From the NCBI GenBank assembly GCA_020310875.1, contig CM035412.1, positions 133,902,773 through 133,966,772 on the forward strand: a stretch of DNA of 64,000 bases. Reading direction: 5' to 3'. The stretch's first letter is position 1; each line of letters starts with the position of its first letter. This document shows positions 33,717-46,400 of the stretch, piece by piece. Below the pieces are notes generated by a model that was given only the letters and a program-made list of their open reading frames with translations, was not told where the DNA came from and made no database searches. Position numbers and translations under genes: made by a program. This DNA comes from Ceratopteris richardii (Eukaryota; Streptophyta; Polypodiopsida; Polypodiales; Pteridaceae).

Positions 33717-36700
33717 ATGAACCTTAGATCGCGCAAACATATAGGCAAGTCAGACCGACGAAGCCTTAGATCATCAGAGGCAAGTGTAAGAACTACTGCA
33801 CGATCGTGGGCTCAACAATTGAACACTAGTTATCCCTACGAGAGCTCAGATAATAGTGAATCAGAAATGGCATTTAGCGCAGAAAGACCAGAAAAAGGGT
33901 CGAATGTAGCCTATTTAGAAAAACCAGAAGGACCCTATAGAACACAACTAGAGTTTCTCCGAACCAACCGATTAGGTGCTCGCATCTATGAGGATGGTTT
34001 GCGAAGGCAAGTGGTGCAAATGCACAACCCCGATCAACCCATTGGATTGGAACGTCTAGTGGTGAAATTTGAGAGAGACGCGTACATAGACAAAGAAGGA
34101 ACAATGTACATCTTAAGTACGCAGCCAAACAATACCAATGAGTTTGGCGTGATTCAGCTAGAGACGGAAACTAAATCTCAAGGAAAGGAACCATTAAAAG
34201 AACCTAGAACACCTAGAGGGAAATCTGTATTGACACGAGTACTAATCCCAGAATGGATCCCTCAGGACAACAGAAGCATAGAGTTGTTTGTAAATAAAGA
34301 AACTGATGAAGCCTTTTGGAGATACAAGACAGAACTACTTAGTGAGGTAGGTATCATCACGATATACGAGTTCAAGGACCCGGATACACCTGGAAAGGTT
34401 GTATACCTGGATGAGACTTCAAAAAGAGTCTTTGTGGTGCCTGACCACGCTAAAAACACATACACATGGAGAGGTGAATTGGTATTCCCTCCATCTAGAA
34501 CGAACATGAATACAAGTCAACAAGGGGCAGGAACATCATCAGCCAATGGAAATCAAAGAGAGAAAAATAAAGAAAGACCCGAAGTAAGCTTCACTCATCC
34601 CGTAGGGAGAGATAGAACAACCACGGACACTAATAGAGCGGATAGACAAAGAGATCATGGAATACCAGGTGGTAGAGATGATTTTCCTCTACCTAGACCA
34701 CGTGAACATGCAAGAATGTTAAGACCCACTCAATTAGTAAAATCAATGAAGAATTATTTTGATGGGACAAGAGATCCTTATGACCATGTCACAAAATTCA
34801 AGCAAGTACTAAGAGCAGAACAAGTTGAAGACATGTTCACGCAATACAACGCATTTGGACTAACGTTAAAGAATACAGCTTTAACTTGCTTCCAACCTTT
34901 GCAACAAAGGCAATTTAGAGACATCCATCACTTTTTAGAGTCATTCATCACTGAATTCTCTAAAAGTGGGATTAGACATGACACGTCTTCGTTGATTCAT
35001 AGCTTTAAACAAACCCCTCAAGAAACAGTAAGACTGGCAGGACGTAGGTTTAGACAATATGTTGAACGATGTCCAATGCAAGAGCTACCCTCACAGGCCA
35101 AGCAAGTGTCATTGTTTCTAGATGGCTTGTTGAGCTCTAAACTACGCTCCTATGTGTATCTAAAAGAACCCAGAACGCTAGAGCAATGTGTGAGAATATG
35201 CATAGACATTGAGGACAACTTAGGAGACGAGTTGGAACTCTCAAAGGTCTATAAGGATTCAGACTATTCATCTCTAGCATCCACAAAATTGTCTAGCTCG
35301 ATAGAAGACCTCGCAGAAAAAGTGGCCCAGAAACTAGGAGTTCCTAGTAAACCTAGGGTACTAACAAACAAGCATTGTTACACTTGTGGTGGAAATCATG
35401 TGGCGAATGTGTGTCCCAATGCACCACATCCACAAGCCAACCCTAGTGGCCAATACTGTACAATTGAGAGAAGATACACAAATCATACGGCTCAGGACTG
35501 CCCATACAACAAGCAAATTGTGAGACAGAACTACCCGCAAGCATACCCGCAGCCAGGTAGGTATCAAGGCCAATACAATGCTCAGCCTTATTACTATAGG
35601 CCTCCTCAGAACTACCCATACCAAGCTCAACAGAGACCTCAACCCGTCTTAGCTCAGCAGCCACCCCCACCAGTGAATGTCATCTCAGTCAAATACGCTG
35701 CTGTAGAAGAGAACCTAAGTAGGGCCTTAGTGCCTTCTTCACCTTTGATCATAGAGAGTGACCCGAACTCAAACAGTTTTGACTCTACGCATGTAGATAG
35801 TCCACCCGCATATTACACGGAGTCACCAGAACACGTGGAGACATATCATTACGAGAGTCCACCAGTGGAACCTAGTTGGGAGCCAGACTACGCTAATGTG
35901 ATGTACACAAACCCAAATCCACGGCCCCAATTAAGACAACAGAGACCACAGGGCCCTAGAGGACCATGCTTTAGGTGCCAAGGAGATCACTTCATAAAGG
36001 ATTGTCCACATCCTCCGATAACAGGACAATCACAGTACTATAACATCCAAGGCTTTTGTGCCGATTGTGGCAAAGAGCACATAATCAAAGATTGTCCTAA
36101 GAACCCTGTTAATGCTTCGAATGTGACACCGATCAACGTGATAGGTATTGTAAATAACACAGATGGATCCAACCCTACATACGTGCCTATTCAAGCTATC
36201 ACAAGAGCCCAGGCGCTCTTACAGAACCAACAGCTTAATCAAGAGAAAGTAGCCGGAACCAGTGAAGTTGCAGAATCTAGCAGTAAAAAGACGAAATCTC
36301 GGAGAGATTCTAGAGACAGGTTAAAGAGAAAATGGAGTAAAAAGATAACTGACTTGGAAGGAAGTTTAAAGGAATCTAGAGCCAAAATCCTAGAATTGAC
36401 TTCACAGGACTTGAATCAAGAGAATCCAGCTCAGAAATCAGGATCAGTTTTAGCGGAACCCATACCAGAAAATCTAGACATGATGTTTCGTGCATATCAG
36501 GCTAGATCAAAAGAAGGACCTCAGGTAGTTGAAATGAGTAAAAACTACCCTCGAGCAGATCTAGAAATTGAGAGAACTAAACTTTGCATGAAGATGGTAG
36601 AATTAGCACAAGCTTTGTTCGAAGCCTCTAGATATCTTAATTGGAATAACATGGCAAAACCGGAATTACACTTTCAAGGACTAATGGAGAGGTTAGAATA

Positions 36701-38537
36701 CTTGATAGAAAGCAAAGAGAAAAAGGATCAGCATAGGAACCCTATTGTCCCAGAGACACAGGAAAGGAATGCACCATCCCTGTCTCAAGTACCCAATACA
36801 GAAAGTCAAGACAACCTGTCTTTCATACATATGTACTCACATGAATTTTTGAGAGAAATCCAAGAAGAGAAATGGAGAAAAGAACAAGGAACTCATCCTC
36901 CTATTCAAGAAATAGACGACTTGCAGGAACAATTTCCCCAAGATATTCCCTCTATTTACGATGATGTAGAGGAGGAACAACTGAGTGAACACACGGGATT
37001 TGAATCCAATTCTTTACAAGAATTACCTCAGTTCACAGGACCTTGGGAAGCAAAGTCTATTACTATGAGAGCACCCACGATAATAGTGAGGAATGAAGAA
37101 TCAGTAATCCCTAGAAACACGGAAGTGATCAAGAACACTAAAGTACAATGTAACCTCACTCTAGAGGAGTTGTTAAAGGTAAAACCAGAATTGTGGAAAC
37201 ATGTAGCAAATCAATTCCCTGAGCTTGCTACTACTCCCTCACAAATAGGATCACAAAATAAGGTACCAGAGATACCCATAGAAAAGATTGGAGATGTAAG
37301 CGAGGGAGAGGAAGGTAACACTTATCTTCCGATAACCCATCAGGGCTACACCACAAAAGCCATCTTAGATTCAAGAGCTGGAGTAGCCATAGCTACCACC
37401 GCTTTATGGAAACGTTGGGGTAAGCCAGCATTGAGACCCACCAAGATGAAGCTACAAATGGCTGACGGAGACATAGAAAAACCATTAGGCTTACTAGAAG
37501 GAATATCACTCACCACTTGTGGTGTAGAATTTGAGCATACCTTTGCCATTTGTGACTTTGCAAAAAATCATGCATATGAGATGATATTGGGACGACCATT
37601 CATGCGTCAGTTGCAAATTGTACAAGATTGGGGAACCAATTCTTTGTACTTGCAACATTTAGGAGTGACTACCAAAGTCAATCTTAAAGACTATTCACAT
37701 CGAGATGTACCCCCAATACAATGGAATACCATCCATAAGACACCAGTAGAGACGGAATCCGTGCACTCATTAGAATCAGATCCTTCTTGGTTGCATGAGG
37801 ATACTCATTTATGGATGTGTAAGGTAGCCAAACAAGAGGAAGAAAGATTAGAAGCAAGGACCTTAGGTGCAGAACAACATCCACGAACTCCGCAAGACAT
37901 AGCTTACGCGCCTGTAGTATTCCCTGACGAAGAGTTTGAACCCCATGGTTGGGCAGAAATCCTAGCAACCATGGACGTAGCCATCAATGAAGAACAATGG
38001 ACACCCCACTGTGACGAGGATGGCTATGACATTTCAGTTTTCACAATAGAGCCAATCACGAGCGATGCAATTTTAGAAGAATGTGAACCTAGCACTGATG
38101 CATTTGAGGATGCGAGTGATTTTGATTTAGAATCAATTATCATGGACCCACCTTTTGCATCAGAAGAAGAATATTTTTTCGAAGTAGAGACTCACCCTCA
38201 GAGACACGAGGAAATTACGAATGAGGTGAGGTTAGCCACTCAAGTGACTACTAAGAGTGAAGGCAAGAAAAGAAAGAAGAAAGAAACCATGTCAGAAAAA
38301 GAAGAATCTTTGTTTGAAGTACCCGAGAACTTCAAGAAATATGAAATCGAAGATAGAAGGATCATGGTACGAATGCCTAATAGAAAGGCGAATGACGGAC
38401 AAGTATATGATAACCGAGAGAAAACCAAGAAAATAATCGTAGCCATAGAAGGAGAAGAAGAAAAATGTACATACATAGGGCATGATTTGACAACTGAAGA
38501 AGAAGAAGAGCTAGTTGCCCTATTGCGCGAACCCTGA
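33717..38537 (+). CDS. G2 ORF1: gag-protease, 1606 residues, protease motif altered
   Basis: The first ATG in frame is 33717 (MNLRSRKHIGKS); the frame is open to 38537. Gag lies near residues 340-505 (MKNYFDGTRDPYDHVTKFK, TSSLIHSFKQTPQETVR, VSLFLDGLLSSKLRSY). Zinc-knuckle motifs follow at ~553 (CYTCGGNHVANVCP), ~750 (CFRCQGDHFIKDCP) and ~780 (CADCGKEHIIKDCP), with Pro/Tyr/Gln-rich linkers. The protease lies at ~1215-1300 (AILDSRAGVAIATT, MILGRPFMRQ). The catalytic DSG is DSR here (Asp 1218; Arg codon AGA at 37374), which should abolish activity. The frame ends at LVALLREP, exactly where G1 continues into RT. An intact gag could still package element RNA. Confidence 0.92.
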   Translation: MNLRSRKHIGKSDRRSLRSSEASVRTTARSWAQQLNTSYPYESSDNSESEMAFSAERPEKGSNVAYLEKPEGPYRTQLEFLRTNRLGARIYEDGLRRQVVQMHNPDQPIGLERLVVKFERDAYIDKEGTMYILSTQPNNTNEFGVIQLETETKSQGKEPLKEPRTPRGKSVLTRVLIPEWIPQDNRSIELFVNKETDEAFWRYKTELLSEVGIITIYEFKDPDTPGKVVYLDETSKRVFVVPDHAKNTYTWRGELVFPPSRTNMNTSQQGAGTSSANGNQREKNKERPEVSFTHPVGRDRTTTDTNRADRQRDHGIPGGRDDFPLPRPREHARMLRPTQLVKSMKNYFDGTRDPYDHVTKFKQVLRAEQVEDMFTQYNAFGLTLKNTALTCFQPLQQRQFRDIHHFLESFITEFSKSGIRHDTSSLIHSFKQTPQETVRLAGRRFRQYVERCPMQELPSQAKQVSLFLDGLLSSKLRSYVYLKEPRTLEQCVRICIDIEDNLGDELELSKVYKDSDYSSLASTKLSSSIEDLAEKVAQKLGVPSKPRVLTNKHCYTCGGNHVANVCPNAPHPQANPSGQYCTIERRYTNHTAQDCPYNKQIVRQNYPQAYPQPGRYQGQYNAQPYYYRPPQNYPYQAQQRPQPVLAQQPPPPVNVISVKYAAVEENLSRALVPSSPLIIESDPNSNSFDSTHVDSPPAYYTESPEHVETYHYESPPVEPSWEPDYANVMYTNPNPRPQLRQQRPQGPRGPCFRCQGDHFIKDCPHPPITGQSQYYNIQGFCADCGKEHIIKDCPKNPVNASNVTPINVIGIVNNTDGSNPTYVPIQAITRAQALLQNQQLNQEKVAGTSEVAESSSKKTKSRRDSRDRLKRKWSKKITDLEGSLKESRAKILELTSQDLNQENPAQKSGSVLAEPIPENLDMMFRAYQARSKEGPQVVEMSKNYPRADLEIERTKLCMKMVELAQALFEASRYLNWNNMAKPELHFQGLMERLEYLIESKEKKDQHRNPIVPETQERNAPSLSQVPNTESQDNLSFIHMYSHEFLREIQEEKWRKEQGTHPPIQEIDDLQEQFPQDIPSIYDDVEEEQLSEHTGFESNSLQELPQFTGPWEAKSITMRAPTIIVRNEESVIPRNTEVIKNTKVQCNLTLEELLKVKPELWKHVANQFPELATTPSQIGSQNKVPEIPIEKIGDVSEGEEGNTYLPITHQGYTTKAILDSRAGVAIATTALWKRWGKPALRPTKMKLQMADGDIEKPLGLLEGISLTTCGVEFEHTFAICDFAKNHAYEMILGRPFMRQLQIVQDWGTNSLYLQHLGVTTKVNLKDYSHRDVPPIQWNTIHKTPVETESVHSLESDPSWLHEDTHLWMCKVAKQEEERLEARTLGAEQHPRTPQDIAYAPVVFPDEEFEPHGWAEILATMDVAINEEQWTPHCDEDGYDISVFTIEPITSDAILEECEPSTDAFEDASDFDLESIIMDPPFASEEEYFFEVETHPQRHEEITNEVRLATQVTTKSEGKKRKKKETMSEKEESLFEVPENFKKYEIEDRRIMVRMPNRKANDGQVYDNREKTKKIIVAIEGEEEKCTYIGHDLTTEEEEELVALLREP

Positions 38538-40774
38538 GCTCTCCAAGCCATTGCGGATATGCATGCAGCATTTTGCTTTCCCAGCTCAGGATCGTTTTAC
38601 CATGCCCCACAAAAGAATCTGGTTTGGTTTATATAGCATGTACTGGACCTCAAACGGTTGATCTAGCTAGCTGGATAATTGATCAGCTCTATTTGGCACA
38701 ACATAGATGGGAACGAAAGAAAGTCATCAATGGATGTTGTGCACTTACAAGGATTATATATATGTGTTTGGCATATGATTTACCCATAGAGCACGCCATG
38801 ACCAGTGAGGAGCTGAAGGCATTTAAAGGAACCACAAGGAAAGCTAGAAAGTCTAGCAAAGGCAGAGCCGGAAAGCGGATGAGAGGCACTATCCCGTGCT
38901 TACAAGTCCCGGAATCACCCTCACCACAACCATCTCCAGAGCAGTCACCGACAGCAGCCACTCCCACGGTACAACCTATTCGCATCAGATTATCAAGACC
39001 AGTTGTAACGGAGGGCACCACCAGTACTGTTGCACCCCAAGCAGCCACAAGCACAGAACCTATCACCACGGTAGCAGAACTTCCGACCACTATTGGTGCG
39101 GAAGCGTTCTCTTTTCCAATACCCCATTTAGAAGTAGAACAAGCAGAGCCACTGAACACAACGTTCAATTTTGAGATGCCCGATGCATTCTCCAATGAGT
39201 TCCAGTTTTCAGAAGGACAATTGTTTTCTCAAGAATTTGAAAGGCCTAGCTACCCTACCACACCTAGGGATCAGCCACAAGGACAGATTGTGTCTAGCTC
39301 TGATGATAAAAGAACAGCAACCGACGACGACGAAGGTGATGACGAAGCTAGCCAGGGAACTCAGGAATCCCAAGAGCATGAACAGGCAGATGGCTAAGGC
39401 CAACAAACAGACACACATGGTGATACAAGTACCCATGAAGATGAAACTTATGAAGCAGCAGCTTACACACTGGCTATTAAGAAGCTGTATAGAACTATGG
39501 AAAAAGTTTGGGCACACAAAAAGCTGACTGAGGAAGAGAGTCAAGCAATAATAGAACAGGAACTTGTCACAGGCAGATTCGAAGATGCATACATCAAAGG
39601 ATTCCGCGAGTTAGTCAAATCAGTAGGCTCCAACGAAGCACTCAGGTACTTGCAAAGAAAGCCACTACCACAGTTTGACCCCCGCCGAGTACGACTACTT
39701 TCAAAGCCCGACGAATACATTCATGTACCAACAGGAGCACAGTCTTCAGAACAAGCCAGGGAGGCACGCCTCGTCCCCGAAAGTTCGTTGGCAGCAAGAA
39801 CCATCCTTGTAGATTCCCCACCTCGCGCTACAATTGTACATACCTCAGTAGTCACTGAAGTACCGACCACCCGAACTGCTCCTCCATCACCGCCCATCCC
39901 TCCAGCCTCCCCTATTCACCCTCCTCCACCCAGACCAACATCTTCATTCGCCGGTGGCGTAGCAGAAATCGTCTTTACGAACACTCACCCCACAATTCCT
40001 GCACCCATTAGACCCAGTCTACCCCCTCACACATCCACCTTTCCATTCAACCCATTTCTCCATCCATCTTTCCCGTCCTTCCCCACACCTCCACGACCCC
40101 TTTTCCCATTCCCACCGCCATTAACCTTCTCCCCAGTCTCACCTCCCCGACCCACGGTAACCCCTATTTCCCCTTTCCACCAAGCTGCACCAGCCAGCCC
40201 CCCTGTAAATTACTCCTCAACCTTTGTAAATCCCGTATTTACACCAGCACAAGCACCCACGATCACACCCATATTCACAGTCACCGCACTAGACACGTCC
40301 AATGAGATGGACATCTCACCACCCACTGCACCATCACTCACTTCACTCACGACACAAACATATTTAGGCACCTCACAATTTTCCACAATCACCACAGCAT
40401 CCACCTTCCCACCCCCATTCCCCATTCCCGTTGCATCTACACCCACTGCATCTTCATTTAGCACCCCATTAATACTATCACCCACTGTAGATAATGCATT
40501 TCGACAGATGTTCATGTGTATGACGCAAGTCAGAGATGAGTTCACATCTCTTGGCGATAATTACCAGCAGCTGCAGAGGACAACCAATGACTTACAGTCG
40601 CAGCTTAATTTATTGTCTATTGAGAATGCCTCACTGAACAGCCGATACCAGGAATTACGAGAGGCCTATCATAAATTAGAACTAGAAAGCGAAGAAAAGA
40701 CCAAGGAAGCCACTGCTGACCTGGATAACTTTTTAAGAGCCCAGACAGTTCGCAATGCAACGCTAACACAAAAC

Positions 40775-40995
40775 TGTTGATATATTTAGGTAGTGATGTG
40801 TGTGAACACTCTAGGACTGCCGGGGCACTTTTTTCCCTCTTTAGGAGGTTTTTTTCCCCCGGCTTGTATATACGCCTATTGCCCTAATGGGCTACTTATC
40901 TTTGTACATTCTCTAGTAATACATTCAGTTGTGCTCCAAGCTTCTTCTTCTTCCTTGTGCTGTTCGCGTGCTTCCGCAGACGTCTAACTCCAACA
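40775..40995 (+). repeat. C2 5' LTR
   Basis: 221 bases from TGTTGATATATTTAGG to CCAACA, about ten bases shorter than the 3' copy because the stretch after ACATTCAGT is shortened (ATTCAGTTGTGCTCC here, ATTCAGTCTTGTATGTTG in the 3' LTR). Confidence 0.9.
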
Positions 40996-40997
40996 CA

Positions 40998-41009
40998 TGG
41001 TATCAGAGC
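40998..41009 (+). other. C2 primer binding site
   Basis: TGGTATCAGAGC, two bases after the LTR. Confidence 0.85.
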
Positions 41010-41350
41010 AGGTCGTCGCTTCTTCTAGGGCGCCGTCGACACTCCTCCGTTTGCAGTCTCAGATTCGCACGAAATTTGGTGAGCATACTCAGGGTGTTTC
41101 CGAGATCAAAACAGCTTTGCTATGTGGTGCCAAAATCGCGATCTGAGCTCGTTTCGGCCTCCGAACGCACTATCGCAGCGCTTGTGCAGGCTATTTTGTC
41201 CTTTTGTGCCAAAGGTATATACCAGTTTTTGTTCGCCAGTTTAAGCGTCTCAAAGTCTGCTACAGGTCTAGCAGAACTCGTTTGGGCAATTCCGTTCAAC
41301 TTTTTTAGATATAGTCAATTTTCTGCATCAAGGTATTTTAGTCACCGGCC

Positions 41351-44300
41351 ATGGCTGAAAGCAGTGATGTATACCGTATGTTGGCTGTTGAGGATAAGTT
41401 GGATGGTACCAACTACCCATTATGGGCTTATATGATGCGACATGTACTGGTTGCAAAAGGATTGTGGAACATTGTGCAGGGTGTTGAAAGACGTCCTGTT
41501 ACACCTGTAACGACAGGTACTGCAAATACAGGTGTTGGAGCTGATGAAGATGGTGTCGAAGATGATATTCCATAGATTCCTGTTCGTGCTGCTGTTTCTG
41601 TTGCACCTACTGCAGAGCAGATTTGTTGGGATGGCAGAGATGCCCAGGCACATGCATTGATAGCTTTGTCTGTCAAACGTGCCATTATTCCTCACATTCG
41701 CTCTTGCAGAACAGCAAAGGATGCTTGGGATACACTTACCACTTTGTACCAGGCTAGGAATGAGGCTCGTGTTGTTACCTCCGAAAACAGTTGGAGAGTG
41801 AGCACATGAATGAAGGTGATTCTATGGACAGTTTTCTTACAAAGATCAAAGACTTGAAGGAACAATTGATTTCTACTGATGAGGTTATACCAGATAGCTC
41901 ACTTGTGCAGACCGTTCTGAATGGTCTTCCTGATTCATATCAGAGTTTTGCCTCTACTCTTCGGTTGATGATGAAAGGCAATCCGAATGCCTTGTCATTT
42001 GAGGAATTAGACTCTGTTCTATTGCAGGAAGATCAGTCCAGGCAGAACAGGTCCATTATGCGTGTTGCAGATCAAGCTTTCCTGGCTAGTCAGACGGGCA
42101 AAGGAAAATGGAGCTCTTCTACTAGTAAGCAGAAATCTGCAAATGCTGCACATTCAAAGAACCAAGACAAAGATGAGAAAAAATCAGAAAAGCAGAAATT
42201 GTTTTGTAAGTACTATAAAGGCAATGATCATATCATAAAGAACTGTCCAAAACTGGCTGCTAAAGAGGCAAAGAAGAAAGAGGCTCGAATGGTTGTTGCA
42301 GAGGCCTCTACACCAAAAACAGAGTCTGCAAATCTTGTGCAGGAAGAAGAATGGGCGTTTACTACTGTCTGCAGTTTTGACCCATCTTCTCCTGATCAGT
42401 GCATGTCTGCAGTAGACTCAGATGTTTGGTACTTTGATAGTGGGGCGACCAAACATATTACCTCGCAGTGCAGTTTCTTCTCTTCACTCGAGCCTGCTCC
42501 TACAGGGAATACTGTCACATGCGCCAATAACTCCTCTTATCCTGTTATGGGAGTTGGTAAGATCATTCTGACTACTGCTGATGGTAGTTCTTTCACTTTG
42601 TCAGATGCTTTATTTGTGCCAGGGATCAAAAAAAATCTGTTATCAGTTTCTGCATTAGCCAAGATTGGCTTGGTTGTGAAATTTGTTGATGACAGGTGTA
42701 CAGTCCATGATCTCTCAAATGGCGATGTGATTATTGCTTCTGGCATTTTATGTCGTGGGTTGTATAAGCTCATAGACTATGAAAGATCTGTGAATGATTT
42801 GGCATGTGCAGTTCATGATTCTCAGGCTATGTCAGATGCAAAGCTTTGGCATGCACGCTTTGGTCATCTGAATTTTGCTAGTTTGTTACGCCTACAGAAA
42901 TCTGAAATGGTGTCCTCTTTGCCCAAACTTGAGGCACCTGGAAAACATGTTTGTGAAGGCTGTATTTTGGGCAAAATGCAGCGTTCTTCCTTTCCAAAAG
43001 ATGGTTCAGTTCGGGCTACGCAGAAATTGCAGCTTGTACATAGTGATGTCTGTGGTCCTATGCAGACACCCTCTTTTGGAAATTACCTTTACTTCGTGAC
43101 TTTCATTGATGATTTTTCCAGGCATGCATGGGTATATCCACTCAAAGCAAAGTCCAAAGTGTTCATGTGCTTCAAACAGTTTTTGGTTTTGGCTGAAAAT
43201 CTGTCAGCATGTAAAATGGGCACCCTCCGTTCTGATCGGGGGGGGGAATATATGTCTTCAGATTTTAATGCATTTCTGGCTGAACGTGGGATAAAACACC
43301 AGTGTACAGTGCCGTATACACCTCAATAGAATGGAGTTGCTGAATGGAAGAACAGGTCTCTCATGGAGATGGCGAGGTGTATGGTCAAGAGTGAGGCTTT
43401 ACCTCATAGTTTCTGGCTTGAGGCTGTCATGTGTGCAGCATATGTACTAAACAGGTGTCCCACTAAAGTGTTGTAGTCTATCACTCCATATGAGGCTTGG
43501 CATGACCGCAAGCCATCTGTTGCTCATCTGCGTGTTTTTGGTTGTTTGGCATATGCATTAGTGCCTGAACAACATCGCAGAAAATTGGATGATAAGGCAG
43601 TAAAAATGTATTTTTGTTGGGTACAGTTCTGAAAGTAAGGCTATCGTCTGTATCATCCACAGACTAAACGCATTCTGGTTAGCCGTGATGTTGTCTTTGT
43701 GGAAGATGCTATTCAGCCATTGCTTTCATGTACTAAGGAGACATCTGTTAGCTCCAAAGACATGTATGATACTTTGATGCCTCTTTTTACAGGTGGACAG
43801 TCTAGTGTTGGTCCTAATGAGGCAACTTCTCAGCCTTTGCAGGTTTCATATGATGATGCAGATCATTCCATTTCTAATGCAGATTTACATGATGCACTTG
43901 CTGATGAGAGAGCTGATATTGAGCAAGCAAAAACTATGCCAAAATGGCTGGTGCAGACTTTGCGTGACAGCAAATTAGATGCACCTTTGTCATATCGTAC
44001 TCGTTCAGGCTCTCATAGTGCCTCCTTTGCATCAAATTGCTATGCAATGGCTGCATCTAGTCTCTGTGATGAGAATGAGCCTGTTTCTTTTGATGAAGCA
44101 CAAAATTCAGAAAATTGGATGGCTGCTATGCAATGTGAATATGATGCTATAATGAAGAATGGTACATGGTCTTTATGTGACTTGCCTCCTGGCAAGAAGG
44201 CCATTGGCACTAAGTGGGTATACAAGCTGAAGCGTAAACCTGATTAGTCTTCTGTCACCACCATCTTCACTAACAGTCAGAGCGCATTGGCAGTTGCGAG

Positions 44301-44499
44301 GAACCCTGTGTTCCATGCTCACACTAAGCACATTGAGGTGCATTATCACTATGTCAGGGAGAGGTTCTTTGCTGGGGAGATCAGCTTGGCATATGTGCCC
44401 ACGCAGGAGAACATTGCAGACCTTTTCACGAAGGCTCTGCCTAGGGAGAAGTTTGAAGCTTTCCGCAAAGCTTTGGGCATACTTCCTTTTGTGGAGTGA
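41351..44499 (+). pseudogene. C2 gag-pol, internally deleted
   Basis: Begins MAESSDVYRMLAVEDKLDG. A TAG after VEDDIP (~41573) and a lost base near 41775 break gag. The main frame 41791-43329 carries the zinc knuckle (with a Cys to Tyr change: CKYYKGNDHIIKNC), protease WYFDSGATKHIT, GAG-pre-integrase and the first part of integrase with an unshifted G8 run (LRSDRGGEYMSS). A TAG replaces Gln in PYTPQ-NG. Further breaks follow, then the start of RT (GTKWVYKLKRK) is fused at ~44247 to the end of RNase H (SQSALAVARNPVFHAHTKH, ENIADLFTKALPREKF). About 1.1 kb of RT/RNase H found in C1 is missing. Confidence 0.9.
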
Positions 44500-44573
44500 T
44501 TTCCACATAGCTTGGCACTTCCTTATACATGAGTGCCAGCTCCTTGTTCACCGCATCACTCCCAGGGGGGATT

Positions 44574-44803
44574 TGTTGATATATTTAGGTAGTGATGTGT
44601 GTGAACACTCTAGGACTGCCGGGGCACTTTTTTCCCTCTTTAGGAGGTTTTTCTCCCCCGGCTTGTATATACGCCTATTGCCCTAATGGGCTACTTATCT
44701 TTGTACATTCTCTAGTAATACATTCAGTCTTGTATGTTGTGCTCCAAGCTTCTTCTTCTTCCTTGTGCTGTTCGCGTGCTTCCGCAGACGTCTAACTCCA
44801 ACA
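44574..44803 (+). repeat. C2 3' LTR
   Basis: 230 bases, TGTTGATATATTTAGG to CCAACA, preceded by a CCCAGGGGGGATT polypurine-like tract. Nearly identical to the other copies of this family in the window. Confidence 0.92.
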
Positions 44804-46386
44804 GAAACATGGGCTTACTCAGAAGACATCTAGCAGCAGCAAAGGAGGAAAACCAGCGCTTACAGGACCAGAATCGAGAAAACTTAGAAGCGGCCCTAGA
44901 CCATCCAGACCAACCACTCAGTCCTAGTTGGTTCAAAGCCATTCCCTCAGACTCGATGAGGATGCTGCTAGAAGATCATGTAAGACTGCTAGATGAATAC
45001 GATCGCATGAACGAGGAGTTACAGAAACTCAAAGAATATCATAAATTACTCCAGTTACGAGCACCGGCACACCAAGACATACCAGCACCTGTGGACCCCT
45101 CTCCTGACATCTTAGAGGAACTCAACGCATTACGAGCCCAGGTATCAAACCTTGAATCAAGGATTGCAGTATATGAAGCACCGCCAAGGCTAGATTCCCC
45201 ACCTGAGCTACCAGCTGAGGAAGAAACTATCACCATCCCGATGGAGGAAACGTTTGAAGAGGCGTACGAGCCACAACCAATCCCAGGCGGACGCGTCACG
45301 GCCGAAGGCCAGATGACTTACGAACTCCCGACCCCCGCGTGGATGAAGACAATTGAGGAACTTGGAACAACGCACTCAGCTAGAGTAGAGGCACAATTAC
45401 ATGCCATGGCGATGATAGAAGAAAGAATTTTACAATCTCCATTCTTTGCTCATTTGGCCCCACGACGATACATATCTGGGCACGAGCTACAGTATAAACC
45501 GTATTTTATGTTAATGGCTGAATACCAGTTAGCCATTGAGAAAGAGACAGGTAAGAAACCATCGCATGCGACTCAATTCGAAGAGGACGATTTGCCACTA
45601 GATACGCAGCAAGGAGAGATCTATCAACCAGAGTGGCGGAAAGATTTACTATAGAAGTATCCAGAAATGATGAGTACATGGGTAAAGGCACCTTTGCATT
45701 TGAAGTACAACCCATGTTGGGGACCAGTACCACGACGCCGCTCCTGGACTGCCTTTGCTATCAAGGTACAAAACAATAAGCAGTGTCAGGACTGGTTGAA
45801 TTACCCCTATTTTAAGCCACCCATCGAGTTACCAACTGTTGGCTACATGATGGCTACAATTCGCCACTGGCTCCCTAGATTAAAGCATATGGACGATATA
45901 GCGGCGCATATGACTGAAAAAATCTTTGACATGATGCAAATGGTTTTTAAAGTCTTCCGACGCGTCAAGGCACCTCATGTAAACACCCCGGGCTTTGAGC
46001 ATGGCAATTTTGATCTGGTATATGATATGAGTACAACGCCATCGCTACGGGTGTGTTATGCCTGGCATTGCAGAATAAAGTACCTACCGGCGTGCTACAA
46101 GCAGACGTTCGAAGAGATGTTCACAACCGGCTTCTGGGAATACCATTCAGAGGTATTCATAAGCAGGCCTACACATTTATTACAATTAGTTGCCTGTGAA
46201 CGAATGGTCTATTCCACACACTATAACCTCCCACCATCAGATGAACCGCAACCAATAGATTGGGAGAAACTCGAGGCCGAGCTAGCCCAAGGCATTCGTA
46301 TCTCCGAGCACACCCTCGCTCAAGACCTCCTACAGAACTATATCCGGCAGACCTCACAACAAGGTTCTGTCAGCGACGACAGAAGC

Positions 46387-46400
46387 GAGAGGGAGGGGGG
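46387..46400 (+). other. G2 polypurine tract
   Basis: GAGAGGGAGGGGGG immediately before the 3' LTR. It also lies inside the ORF2 coding frame (Glu/Arg/Gly codons). Confidence 0.8.

Larger units (their letters stand above)
40775..44803 (+). mobile_element. C2: Ty1/copia element inserted in G2 ORF2
   Basis: Same family as C1. LTRs at 40775-40995 and 44574-44803; primer site at 40998; target duplication AAAAC/GAAAC (40770-40774, 44804-44808), one base changed since insertion. Skipping the element keeps the G2 ORF2 reading frame. Internally it lacks most of RT and RNase H. Confidence 0.93.

Noticed and set aside
44592-44795. Repeated small frame starting MMCVNTLG (also 28655, 40793)
   Set aside because: It lies within the C1/C2 LTRs and repeats only because the LTR does.
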